From positions 806,001 through 870,000 of the forward strand of contig NZ_CP170723.1 in the NCBI RefSeq assembly GCF_043099285.1: DNA of 64,000 bases. The letters are read 5' to 3'. A model generated the notes under the pieces. The model was not told where the DNA came from. It was given only the letters and a program-made list of their open reading frames with translations, and ran no database searches. Made by a program: the position numbers and the translations under genes. This document shows, piece after piece, positions 41,196 through 49,752 of the stretch (positions are counted from its first letter, which is position 1; every line of letters begins with the position of its first letter). Source of the DNA: Oryzobacter telluris. Lineage in GTDB: Bacteria; Actinomycetota; Actinomycetes; Actinomycetales; Dermatophilaceae.

Positions 41196-42478
41196 GGCGG
41201 CGGGTCCTCACGGCCATCCTGTCGGTGACGGCCGTGGCGATCGTGCTCTTCGCGGTCCCCCTCGCGGTCGTCGTGCGCCAGCTGGTCGACGAGGACGCGG
41301 CCCTGCGGGTGGAGCGCGAGGCGGTCCTGGCCGCCCGGGAGGTCCCCGCCGACTTCGCGACGAGCGACGACCCGGTCGAGCTGCCGGAGAGCGCAGACGC
41401 CATCACGCTCGGGCTCTACTCGCCCGACGGTCGGCTCGTCGCCGGGGCGGGACCGGAGCCGGTGGAGGAGGCCGTGCTCGGCGCACTCGGCAACCGCGTC
41501 GTCGAGGCGCGCCTCGACGACGCGCGCCTCGTGGCCGTCCCGGTCGCCTCCGACGAGCAGGTCATCGGCGTGATCCGCGCCGCGCAGCCGACCTCGGAGA
41601 GCGACGCGCGCTCGCGGACGATCCTCGGCGTGCTCGCGGCCAGCGCGGTCGGGGTGCTCGCCGTCGGGGCGGTCATCGGCTCACTGCTCGCGGGCCGGCT
41701 CGCCACCCCGGTGCGCCGGCTGCGCGACGCGGCCGTCGACCTCGGGCAGGGGAGGTTCGGGGTGGAGGTGCCGCCGAGCCGGATCCCCGAGCTCGACGAG
41801 GCGGCCGCCGCGATGACGGTCACCGGCCGCCGCCTCGAGGACCTCCTGGCGCGGGAGCGGTCGTTCAGCGACGACGCGTCGCACCAGCTGCGCACCCCGG
41901 TGGCCGGGCTGCGCGCCGCCCTCGAGACCGAGCTCGCCTTCCCCCGCGAGGACCGCACGGTGGTGCTGCGCGAGGCCCTCGAGGACGTCGACCGCCTCGA
42001 GCTGACCATCACCGAGCTGCTGAGCATCGCGCGCGTCCCACAGGCGGGTGACGCCACGGTCGACCTCGCCGACCTCGTCGCCGACGTCGCCCCGGCCTGG
42101 CGCCGACGGCTGGAGGGGGAGGGACGGCACCTCGCGCTCGCCCTGCCCGACGGGCTGCCGGCCGTGCACGGCGACCCGGCCATGGTCCGCCACGTCCTCG
42201 ACGTCCTGCTCGACAACGCCCTGCGCCACGGGGCGGGTGAGGTGCGGGTGTCGGCCACCATCGACGCCGACGAGGTGACCGTGAGCGTGGGGGACGGGGG
42301 ACCCGGCTTCACCGACCGCGACGGGGAGCCGACCGCCACGCCCGGCACCGACGGCCGTCCGCACGGCCTCGGGCTGCCCCTGGCCCGCCGCTACGCGGAG
42401 GCGATGGGCGGGCGGCTCGTCCTCCCCGCGGAGCCGCCCGCGCACGTCGACGTCGTCCTGCGCCGCGTCGACGCCTGA
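41192..42478 (+). CDS. Sensor histidine kinase
   Basis: The 428-residue kinase has two TMs flanking a small extracytoplasmic loop of about 110 residues, a HAMP-like region (LATPVRRLRDAAVDLGQGRF) and the H-box SFSDDASHQLRTPVAGLRAAL. The catalytic domain has VLLDNALRHG, GDGGPGF and GLGLPLARR. The very short start (RRRVLTAILSVTAVAIVLF) suggests TM1 begins at once. Its GTG overlaps the regulator stop (GTGA). Confidence 0.92.
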   Translation: MRRRVLTAILSVTAVAIVLFAVPLAVVVRQLVDEDAALRVEREAVLAAREVPADFATSDDPVELPESADAITLGLYSPDGRLVAGAGPEPVEEAVLGALGNRVVEARLDDARLVAVPVASDEQVIGVIRAAQPTSESDARSRTILGVLAASAVGVLAVGAVIGSLLAGRLATPVRRLRDAAVDLGQGRFGVEVPPSRIPELDEAAAAMTVTGRRLEDLLARERSFSDDASHQLRTPVAGLRAALETELAFPREDRTVVLREALEDVDRLELTITELLSIARVPQAGDATVDLADLVADVAPAWRRRLEGEGRHLALALPDGLPAVHGDPAMVRHVLDVLLDNALRHGAGEVRVSATIDADEVTVSVGDGGPGFTDRDGEPTATPGTDGRPHGLGLPLARRYAEAMGGRLVLPAEPPAHVDVVLRRVDA

Positions 42479-42584
42479 CCTCCCGGCGCAATGCTGGTCG
42501 GCCGCTGGCCGTGCGCTGGCCTCCTCCTGGCCGACCCCTCCCTAGCGTCGTTCACGAGGATGACGGGGAGACGAGGAGGACGCC

Positions 42585-43319
42585 ATGGCCGCACCGGCGA
42601 TCGAGCTCCGCGCACTGGGCCACCGCTACGACGGGCAGCCGGTGCTGCGCGACATCGACCTCACCATCGAGGCCGGGGAGGTCTTCGGGTTCCTCGGCCA
42701 CAACGGGGCCGGGAAGACGACCACCGTCAACATCCTCACCACGCTCATCCGCCCGACGTCCGGGTCGGCGCAGGTCTGCGGCCACGACGTCGTCACCGCC
42801 CGCCACGAGGTCACGGCCTGCATCGGCTACCTCCCGGCGGAGGTCCGGATGTACGGGCACCTCACCGCCTCGGAGAACCTCGAGTTCCTCGCCACGCTGT
42901 CCGGCGTCGCCAACCCCCGCCGGGCAGCGCGGGACACCCTGGGCTACCTCGACTGCGCCGACCTCGCCGACCGCCGGGTGGGCACCTTCTCCACCGGCAT
43001 GCGTCAGAGGGTCGGGATCGCCCAGGCGATCGTCCACCGGCCGCGCGTGCTCTTCCTCGACGAGCCCACAGCGGGTCTGGACCCGTTCGGGGTACGGCAG
43101 CTGCGCGAGACGGTGCTGCGGCTCAACGCCGACCTCGGGATGACGGTCTTCATGAACACCCACCTGCTCAGCGAGGTCGCCAAGGTGTGCACGACGATCG
43201 GGGTCCTCAACCAGGGCGAGCTCGTCTACAAGGACTCCATCGAGGAGACGACCCGCCGCTTCCCCGACGAGGCGTCCCTCGAGGACATCTACGTGCGGAT
43301 GGGGGGTGCGCCCGCGTGA
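42585..43319 (+). CDS. ABC transporter ATP-binding protein
   Basis: The 244-residue ATPase has Walker A GHNGAGKT (about 38-45), the Q-loop region IGYLPAEVRMYGHL (the usual Q is not obvious), signature FSTGMRQRVGIAQA, Walker B RVLFLDEPTAGLDP and the H-loop NTHLLSEV. It belongs to the ABC-2/CcmA (NosF-like) group that pairs with integral permeases such as the two encoded next. The ATG at 42585 follows GAGGAGG. Its stop overlaps the next GTG by 4 bp. Confidence 0.92.
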   Translation: MAAPAIELRALGHRYDGQPVLRDIDLTIEAGEVFGFLGHNGAGKTTTVNILTTLIRPTSGSAQVCGHDVVTARHEVTACIGYLPAEVRMYGHLTASENLEFLATLSGVANPRRAARDTLGYLDCADLADRRVGTFSTGMRQRVGIAQAIVHRPRVLFLDEPTAGLDPFGVRQLRETVLRLNADLGMTVFMNTHLLSEVAKVCTTIGVLNQGELVYKDSIEETTRRFPDEASLEDIYVRMGGAPA

Positions 43320-44230
43320 TCATCGCCGTCACCACCCACCGGCTGCGGGTGCTGCAGCGGCAGCGTGTCGTGGCGGCCGTCGGGGCCACCCTGCTCGTGG
43401 CCACGGCGCTCGCCGGGGTGCTCGGGTGGTCGAGCCACCAGACCATCGTGCGCGTGTACGACGAGGCGGCCCGGCTGCTGCAGTCCACCGGTCGGCCGGC
43501 CCCGCCGAACCCGTTCCTCCTCAAGCCGACCCTGTCGGCCCTGTCGAACATGGTCGTCTACGTCCCGCTGGTCGGGGCGCTCCTCGCCCTCGTGCTGGGC
43601 CACGTGAGCCTCGCCGACGACGAGAGCAGCGGACTGGGGCGGCTGCTCTTCTCGCGCGCGGTCAGCCGCACCCAGTTCGCCCTCGGCACGGTGCTCAGCG
43701 TCGCGCTGGTCCTCCTCGCGGTGCTCGCGGCGAGCCTGGCCGTCAGCCTCGTGTCGCTGCTGCTCGTCAACGGCGCGTTGTCCGCCGATGACCTCGGGCG
43801 CCTCGTCGTGTTCTTTGGGCTCGCGTGGCTCTACCTGCTGGTGTTCGGCCTCGTCGGGATGGTGACCGTCCTCCTCACGCGCAGCCGGGCCCTGGCCCTG
43901 CTCCTGGCGATCGGCGTCTGGCTCGTCGTCACCTTCGCGGTGCCGCAGCTGACGTCCGGGCTGCGTCCCGTGCAGTCCCTCAACCCGGTCACCGAGCCGG
44001 TCGGCACCTCCCAGCTGTTCTTCGAGGTCACGGCACGCGCGCGGCCGCTGTCCGTCGTCGAGCAGTTCAAGACGGCGTCGGCCGTGGTGCTCGATACCGC
44101 CCCGACCGAGCCCGTGGGCACGACCCTGGTGCGGGTGCTGCCCATCGCCGCCCTGGCCGGCCTCCTGCTGCTCGCCGTCCTGCGGCTCGTCGGGTCGCAC
44201 GACTGGTCGAGGAGCGCCTCCGATGAGTGA
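43316..44230 (+). CDS. ABC-2-type transporter permease (first of two)
   Basis: The 304-residue membrane protein has six TMs: one at the N-terminus, a loop with YDEAARLLQSTGRPAPP, then five more. It has the ABC-2 topology of NosY-like permeases (SLADDESSGLGRLLFSRAVSRTQFALGTVLS). The extracytoplasmic loop near 215-270 is large. It is joined to the ATPase by a GTGA overlap and to the next permease by 8 bp. The two permeases probably form a heterodimer. Confidence 0.85.
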   Translation: MIIAVTTHRLRVLQRQRVVAAVGATLLVATALAGVLGWSSHQTIVRVYDEAARLLQSTGRPAPPNPFLLKPTLSALSNMVVYVPLVGALLALVLGHVSLADDESSGLGRLLFSRAVSRTQFALGTVLSVALVLLAVLAASLAVSLVSLLLVNGALSADDLGRLVVFFGLAWLYLLVFGLVGMVTVLLTRSRALALLLAIGVWLVVTFAVPQLTSGLRPVQSLNPVTEPVGTSQLFFEVTARARPLSVVEQFKTASAVVLDTAPTEPVGTTLVRVLPIAALAGLLLLAVLRLVGSHDWSRSASDE

Positions 44231-45209
44231 GGCGAGCCGCCGCGTGCTGGCCGTCGCCCGCCACGAGTACCGGGCGGCGGTCCGGAGCCGCATCCTGCTC
44301 GTCCTCGTCGTCCTGCTCGTCACCGTCACGGCCGTCTCCGTGCACAACGCGACGGAGGGGTACGCCGCGCAGGTCGCCGAGTACGAGGCCTACCGCGCGG
44401 CCGCACAGGCGGCCGGGCTCGACCGGATCGCGCCCTCGCCGCTCGCGCCGATGTCCCTGCTGCAGGGCGCCTTCGAGTACCTCGAGATCATCGGCGCTGT
44501 CATCGCCATCGCGATGGGCTACCTCACCGTCTCGCGCGAGCGCACCAACCGCACGCTGCCGCTCCTGCGCTCGCGCCCGCTGACCTCCCGCGAGCTCGCC
44601 ACCGGTGGGTTCCTCGGCGCGATGGCCCTGTTCGCCACCCTCACCCTCGCCACCGCGGTCGTCGGCGTCGTCGGTGTGGGCATCGGGGGACAGGACTGGA
44701 TCTCGCCCGCCGAGGCCGGCCAGCTGGCGCTCGCGTACCTGGCGACCCCGCTCTACCTCGGGGCGTTCTACTGCCTCGGCGCCGTCGCGGCGGCGCGGTC
44801 GCGCAACGCGGCCAACGGGCTCACCGCGGCGCTGGGCATCTGGCTGGCGGTCGTCCTCGTGCTGCCGCAGATCGGCGACACCATGGACGCCGACAACCAG
44901 CTGCCGGGAGGGCTGTTCCAAGCCCTCACCCTCGACCACGACGGCGAGGTGGCGGTGCTCGCGCACTTCACCGGGTACGAGAAGGTCCGCACCGGGGTCG
45001 AGGAGCTCTCCCTGTCCAAGCACTACGAGCGCTTCGCCTTCGCCATGGCCGACGTCAAGGAGCGCTACCGCCCCTACGACCTCGGGTGGCTGCTCCACGA
45101 GAAGCGCCACGACATCTGGTGGCTCCTCGGCTACCCGGTCGTCATGTTCCTTCTCCTGCGCCGCGCGTTCAGGACCCAGCCGCTCATCCCCTCGGGAGGT
45201 ACCCCATGA
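44223..45209 (+). CDS. ABC-2-type transporter permease (second of two)
   Basis: The 328-residue, six-TM protein has the same architecture as its neighbour. TM1 is followed by the loop HNATEGYAAQVAEYEAYRAAAQ and SRERTNRTLPLLRSRPLTSRELATG at the cytoplasmic face. Near the C-terminus a soluble loop (GYEKVRTGVEELSLSKHYERFAFAM) precedes the last TM. The loop resembles those of NosY-like exporters. It overlaps the lipoprotein start by 4 bp (ATGA). Confidence 0.85.
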   Translation: MSEASRRVLAVARHEYRAAVRSRILLVLVVLLVTVTAVSVHNATEGYAAQVAEYEAYRAAAQAAGLDRIAPSPLAPMSLLQGAFEYLEIIGAVIAIAMGYLTVSRERTNRTLPLLRSRPLTSRELATGGFLGAMALFATLTLATAVVGVVGVGIGGQDWISPAEAGQLALAYLATPLYLGAFYCLGAVAAARSRNAANGLTAALGIWLAVVLVLPQIGDTMDADNQLPGGLFQALTLDHDGEVAVLAHFTGYEKVRTGVEELSLSKHYERFAFAMADVKERYRPYDLGWLLHEKRHDIWWLLGYPVVMFLLLRRAFRTQPLIPSGGTP

Positions 45210-45871
45210 CCCCGTTGCCCAGCCCCGTCCCCGGGAGGACGCGCCACGCGGCGCTCGCGGTGGGCCTGGCCACCGGCCTCGTGCTCGCCTCCGGCTGCAC
45301 CAGCGAGCCGGCGGCCGACGCGGGGACGCCGACCGCGTCCTCCACCCCGGTCGAGACGGCCAGCACCGGTGGCCCGGAGGTGACCGGCTCGCCCGAGCCC
45401 TCGCCCACGAAGGCGCCCCCCAGCATCTCGCCGGTGCTCCCGGTGAAGCAGAACCCGATCGCCAACACGTCCACCGTGAAGGCGCTCGCCATCGAGAAGG
45501 TGCTCGTCGAGGACAACAAGGCCCGGTCCGGGAAGGACGCCCCCGACCACCTCGAGATCACCCTGCGCAACACCGGGTCCGCAGCCCTGACCGCCTTCGA
45601 GGTCTTCTACACCTTCCGCGACCCGAAGACGAAGGAGGCCGAGAGCTACTACGTGGCCCTGCCCGCGTCGTTCACGATCCCCGCCGGAGGGCGACGGCTC
45701 GCCCACTTCGACACCGAGAAGGGCACCGACCACTTCCCCGTGAACAAGTTCTCGCTGTACTACACCGACCGGAACGCCCTCGACGTCGCGGTGGAGGTGG
45801 CGGCGGTCGACGCGGCCACCGCGAAGGCCACCACGAAGAAGGACGCCGGCGGCGCGGAGGAGGCCGACTGA
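45206..45871 (+). CDS. Lipoprotein of the ABC exporter operon
   Basis: The 221-residue protein has a signal sequence with lipobox LASGC at about 28-32. A Ser/Thr/Pro-rich stretch follows, then a beta-rich domain (about 90-205: HLEITLRNTGSAALTAFEVFYTFRDPKTKEAESYYV, LYYTDRNALDVAVEVAA). It resembles an immunoglobulin-like accessory domain. It is anchored outside the membrane and probably assists the ABC exporter encoded upstream. The ATG overlaps the permease stop. Confidence 0.82.
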   Translation: MTPLPSPVPGRTRHAALAVGLATGLVLASGCTSEPAADAGTPTASSTPVETASTGGPEVTGSPEPSPTKAPPSISPVLPVKQNPIANTSTVKALAIEKVLVEDNKARSGKDAPDHLEITLRNTGSAALTAFEVFYTFRDPKTKEAESYYVALPASFTIPAGGRRLAHFDTEKGTDHFPVNKFSLYYTDRNALDVAVEVAAVDAATAKATTKKDAGGAEEAD

Positions 45872-45915
45872 GGCCGGCTCCTCCCGCGACACGCCCCGGG
45901 TGACCAGGCGGGGGA

Positions 45916-45933
45916 ATGGCCCGATCGGGTCAT
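45916..45933. promoter_or_regulatory. 18-bp dyad shared with the RND gene promoter
   Basis: ATGGCCCGATCGGGTCAT is a palindrome with one mismatched pair, 82 bp before the beta-helix gene. A near-identical dyad occurs at 59588-59605. TAACGT near 45956 could be the -10. Confidence 0.5.
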
Positions 45934-46014
45934 GGGATCGGGTGCGGGACAGGCGTAACGTCCCACAGCAGCCGCCGGTGTCGAGGCGGCTGTCCTACGA
46001 CGCAGGGGTAGGTC

Positions 46015-47928
46015 ATGGCATCACGACACGGGTTCGTCGCATGGTTCGTCGCCGCAGGTGTGGCCGCGCTGGGGGCGGTGGCGGCGGCCCCCGCGGGGGC
46101 GGACAGCCCGTCGTCCCCGTACGTCGTGGCCAGGGTCGGGAGCACCTCGACCTACACGGCCACGCCGGCCTCGGGCCCCACCCTCACCGGGTCCCTGAAG
46201 TCGGTGGTCCAGACCGCGGCGACCGGCCTCACCCAGGGCGGCGGTGGGACGATCCGGTTCGGCGCCGGGACCTTCGACCTCGGCGGCACCTGGTGGGAGT
46301 TCTACGACCTCTACGGCGTGACCTTCGAGGGCGCGGGCATGGGCGTCACGGTCATCACCAACAACGCGAGCAACGCCACCGACACCGAGCCGTTCGACAT
46401 GACGGCCAGCGACCGCATCACCATCCGCGACCTCACGGTCCGCGCGGGTGGGCCGCTGCGGTCGACGAGCGACGCCATCGACTTCGACGGTGGCGACTTC
46501 GTCGTCATCGAGCGCGTGGAGGTCTCCGGCTCCCGGGCCCGCGGCATCATCTTCGACGGCAAGGGCGGGGGCTCGATCACGCACGCCGACGACAACGTCG
46601 TGCGCGACTGCTACGTCCACGACGTGCCCGGCGACGGCGTCGAGCTGCTCGCGTCCAGCCGCAACCTCGTCGAGGGGTGCCGGATCGTCGACGTCGGCGG
46701 CTACGGCGTGCGGGTCGGCAAGTCCTCGACCCAGGCGACCCAGCCGAACAAGCCGTCCGACGAGAACACGGTGCGCGGCAACACGATCGACCAGGCCGGG
46801 CGTGACGGGATCTTCGTCAACAGCAGCAACCGCAACCGGATCCTCGCCAACCGCGTGACGAACAGCGCCGACGACGTGTCGAGCCGCGACGGCATCCGGA
46901 TCTCGGCGAACGACTCGCGGCCGTGCAACAACAACGTCGTGCGCACGAACGTGGCCACCGACACCCAGGCGACCAAGACGCAGGCGTGGGGGCTGAACAT
47001 CACCAGCTCGCAGTGCGTCGGGACGGTCGTCGGCAGTGACAACGACTTCACCGGCAACAAGGCCGGCACGATCAAGAACTCCGGTACCGCAACGATCTTC
47101 GAGCAGGGCAACGCCCACCCGGCGGTGGCGGCGGGACCCGACCAGTCGACGTCGGTCTCGGCCGGGCTGGCGCTGGACGCCACCGTGACCGACGACGGGC
47201 CGGCCCCCCTGACGACCGCCTGGGAGCGGCTCTCGGGCCCGGCGGCGGTGACCTTCGACGACCCCGCGGCGATCGACACCACGGCCCACTTCACGCTGGC
47301 CGGCACCTACACGCTGCGCCTCACGGCCACGGACGGTGCGGGCCTCGCCGGCGCCGACGACGTCGTCGTGACGGTGTTCCCCAGCGGCACGACGACCCTC
47401 TCCGTCCCGATCACGGTCGGGCTCGACGACGCCGAGGAGCGCGACGGCGGGACGGTCTCCCGGTCGAGCTCGGACCTCGAGCTGGTCACCGACGCGGTGG
47501 TGCAGGTCGTCGGGCTCCGGTTCCCGGCGCTCCAGGTGCCCCGCGGCGCCACCGTGACCAGTGCCTCCGTGCAGTTCACCAGCCAGGCCGTGACGACGGC
47601 CGCGACCTCCCTCGCGGTCCGGGTGCAGCTGACCGGCAACGCGGCACCGATCTCGGGGAACGCGTTCAACCTGTCCAACCGGCTGGCCGGCTCGACCGCC
47701 CCCGTCGCGTGGTCGCCGGCTCCGTGGTCCGTCGTCGGCGCGCAGGGGAGCGAGCAGCGCACCCCCGACCTGGGGGCCGGGCTGACCCAGGTCGTGGCCC
47801 GTGGTGACTGGACCAGCGGCAACGCCGTCGTCGTGCTCGTGACCGGGACGGGTCGCCGCACCGCCTGGGCGTACGACGGCAACGCGGCGGCGGCTCCCGT
47901 TCTCCACCTCACGTACACCCTTCCGTGA
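46015..47928 (+). CDS. Secreted parallel beta-helix protein with PKD-like and C-terminal domains
   Basis: The 637-residue exported protein starts with a signal peptide (residues about 1-30, ending GADS). It has a right-handed beta-helix (about 50-370) with rungs of the type NVVRDCYVHDVPGDGVELL, NTIDQAGRDGIFVNSSNRN. An Ig/PKD-like domain follows (about 375-455; PDQSTSVSAGLALDATVTDDG). The C-terminal beta domain (about 465-637; RSSSDLELVTDAVVQVVGLRF, AWAYDGNAAAAPVLHLTY) resembles DNRLRE-type modules. A polysaccharide lyase or binder is likely; no catalytic residues were assigned. The ATG follows AGGGGTAGG. Confidence 0.83.
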   Translation: MASRHGFVAWFVAAGVAALGAVAAAPAGADSPSSPYVVARVGSTSTYTATPASGPTLTGSLKSVVQTAATGLTQGGGGTIRFGAGTFDLGGTWWEFYDLYGVTFEGAGMGVTVITNNASNATDTEPFDMTASDRITIRDLTVRAGGPLRSTSDAIDFDGGDFVVIERVEVSGSRARGIIFDGKGGGSITHADDNVVRDCYVHDVPGDGVELLASSRNLVEGCRIVDVGGYGVRVGKSSTQATQPNKPSDENTVRGNTIDQAGRDGIFVNSSNRNRILANRVTNSADDVSSRDGIRISANDSRPCNNNVVRTNVATDTQATKTQAWGLNITSSQCVGTVVGSDNDFTGNKAGTIKNSGTATIFEQGNAHPAVAAGPDQSTSVSAGLALDATVTDDGPAPLTTAWERLSGPAAVTFDDPAAIDTTAHFTLAGTYTLRLTATDGAGLAGADDVVVTVFPSGTTTLSVPITVGLDDAEERDGGTVSRSSSDLELVTDAVVQVVGLRFPALQVPRGATVTSASVQFTSQAVTTAATSLAVRVQLTGNAAPISGNAFNLSNRLAGSTAPVAWSPAPWSVVGAQGSEQRTPDLGAGLTQVVARGDWTSGNAVVVLVTGTGRRTAWAYDGNAAAAPVLHLTYTLP

Positions 47929-48761
47929 CAGCCGGTTCGATGACGAGCGCCGTGCACTCAGGCGGATTAGACGGCTCCGCGCTGCGGCTGGTCGCCTTCG
48001 ACCTCGACGACACCCTCGCTCGCTCGAAGTGCGCCATCGAGCCGGACATGGCGCGGGCGCTGATCGCCCTCCTCGCCCGCCACGCCGTGCTCGTCATCTC
48101 CGGCGGCAACACCGAGCAGTTCCGCACCCAGGTGCTCGGGCAGCTCCCGGACGACCCGGTCCTCGACCACCTGCACCTGATGCCGACCTGCGGTACCCGC
48201 TACCTGCGCCGCGAGGAGGGTGCGTGGACGCAGGTGTACGCCCACGACCTCGACCCCGCGGCCCGGGACGCCGCGGTCGCGGCTCTCGAGCAGGTCGCCC
48301 GCGAGATCGGCTGCTGGGAGCCCGACGAGGTCGTCCACGGCGAGCGCATCGAGGACCGTGGCTCCCAGGTGACCTTCTCGGCGCTGGGCCAGCAGGCGCC
48401 GCCCGACGCCAAGGCCGCGTGGGACCCCGACGGGTCACGACGCGAGGCCATGCGCAGCCGCCTCGCGCCCCTGCTGCCGGACCTCGAGGTGCGAGCCGGC
48501 GGCTCGACATCCGTCGACGTCACCTCCCGCGGCATCGACAAGGCCTACGGCCTGGGCCGCCTCATGGAGCTGCTCGACCTGCGACCCGAGGAGGTGCTCT
48601 TCGTCGGCGACCGGCTCGAGCCGGGCGGCAACGACCACCCCGTGGTCGGGCTCGGGGTGGGCACGCGCGCGGTGCGCCACGCCGGGGACACCCTCGAGGT
48701 CATCGCCGGTCTCCTGGCGTCGACAGGGGTGGCAGCCACAGGGCCTGTGGCAGCCCCGTGA
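47925..48761 (+). CDS. HAD-IIB phosphatase, phosphomannomutase-like
   Basis: The protein (278 residues from GTG 47925, 273 from ATG 47940) has HAD motif I FDLDDTLARSK, motif II in VISGGNTEQF, Lys in GIDKAYGLGRLMELL and motif IV VLFVGDRLEPGGNDHPV. The GGND block and overall order resemble the PMM/HAD-IIB group that acts on hexose phosphates. It may serve mannose or other sugar-phosphate metabolism for the adjacent glycosyltransferase cluster. The start is ambiguous, as neither codon has a Shine-Dalgarno. The gene overlaps the convergent exported-protein gene by 62 bp. Confidence 0.8.
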   Translation: MTAGSMTSAVHSGGLDGSALRLVAFDLDDTLARSKCAIEPDMARALIALLARHAVLVISGGNTEQFRTQVLGQLPDDPVLDHLHLMPTCGTRYLRREEGAWTQVYAHDLDPAARDAAVAALEQVAREIGCWEPDEVVHGERIEDRGSQVTFSALGQQAPPDAKAAWDPDGSRREAMRSRLAPLLPDLEVRAGGSTSVDVTSRGIDKAYGLGRLMELLDLRPEEVLFVGDRLEPGGNDHPVVGLGVGTRAVRHAGDTLEVIAGLLASTGVAATGPVAAP

Positions 48762-49752
48762 GGCCGCTGAGGCGCCGCCTGAGGGCGGGCCGGGGCGCGA
48801 GCACGAGGCCCACCGCGACCACGAGGGGCAGGCCGAGGAGCACGACGAGGTCGAGCCAGGTGAGCACCGGCATCACCACGGCCTGGTTCGACGACAGCAC
48901 GAGGCGCCGGTCGATCCGCAGCCCGGGCGCCTCGGCCACCACCGAGTAGTCGCCGCGCGGCACCTCGGTGAAGGTGGCGACGCCGTGCTCGAGGGTGCGG
49001 TGGACGTCGGGGCTCCCGGAGCGTGTGAGGCTGACCGCCGACCCGACCGGGTTGCCGAAGAGCCGGTCGACGACCTGCACCTTGACGTCGAACGCGAGCA
49101 GCGGCACCCGGACGACGGTCCGTTCGCTCGGGTAGAAGCGGACCTGCGACCGGTTCACCACGCTCGAACCGGCGACCGTCACCGCGTCGACCGAGTAGTA
49201 GATGTCGCGCTGCTCCAGCCCGTCCGGCCCGCGCAGCACACGGCTGCCCGGGAGGTAGACCGGGCCGAGGTCGGTGCGGGTGATGACCTGGCCGGTGCTG
49301 GAGCGCAGCGTGAAGCTCTCGATCTCCCGCGTGGGCAGGCCCTGGAAGGAGAACGACACCTCGTTCTCCATGCCGAACGACGCCTGCACCACGCGTGAGC
49401 GACCGCTGAGGAACACCCGGTCGAAGACCGCGCGGCGCTGTCCCGGAAGGGAGATCGGCGACCGGGGACCGGTGATGTCGCGGGCCGAGGTCAGCTTGCA
49501 CACCGACACCGTCGCCCGTCCCGCGGCGTCGGTGACGACAGCGGTCCCGGCGATCTCGAGGCGGGCGCCCGGGACGACGGGCACGGTCCCCACCTGCACC
49601 TCGGTCAGCGGCCGGTCGGCGGGGCAGGGGGCGGTCACGGCCGGCGCGCCGGTCGGCGCGACGGCCCACGCCGCGGGTGCCCCGAGGACCACCGCGGCCA
49701 GGACGAGGCCGAGGCGGGTGGTCCGCGACCGGACGAGGTCACCAGGTGTCAC
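48700..49752 (-). CDS. Exported protein with PEGA-like domain and C-terminal TM
   Basis: The approximately 350-residue protein is the last gene of the leftward operon. It has a signal sequence (LGLVLAAVVLGAPAAWAVA), a beta-rich domain of about 200 residues with two Cys (APCPADRPL, VSVCKLTSA) and a carboxypeptidase-regulatory/PEGA-like domain (GSAVSLTRSG, GVATFTEVPRGDYSVVAEAPGL). A C-terminal TM (TWLDLVVLLGLPLVVAVGLVL) has a basic tail. No enzyme family was recognised. The start GTG 49752 has GGGAGG 4 nt before it and overlaps the upstream gene by 14 bp; GTG 49764 is also possible. Confidence 0.75.
   Translation of the reverse strand: MTPGDLVRSRTTRLGLVLAAVVLGAPAAWAVAPTGAPAVTAPCPADRPLTEVQVGTVPVVPGARLEIAGTAVVTDAAGRATVSVCKLTSARDITGPRSPISLPGQRRAVFDRVFLSGRSRVVQASFGMENEVSFSFQGLPTREIESFTLRSSTGQVITRTDLGPVYLPGSRVLRGPDGLEQRDIYYSVDAVTVAGSSVVNRSQVRFYPSERTVVRVPLLAFDVKVQVVDRLFGNPVGSAVSLTRSGSPDVHRTLEHGVATFTEVPRGDYSVVAEAPGLRIDRRLVLSSNQAVVMPVLTWLDLVVLLGLPLVVAVGLVLAPRPALRRRLSGLTGLPQALWLPPLSTPGDRR
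48735..48751. terminator. Dyad within the convergent overlap
   Basis: GCCACAGG and CCTGTGGC flank a single G. The element is inside both coding sequences where the HAD gene and the operon converge, and could stop transcription from either side. Confidence 0.35.
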
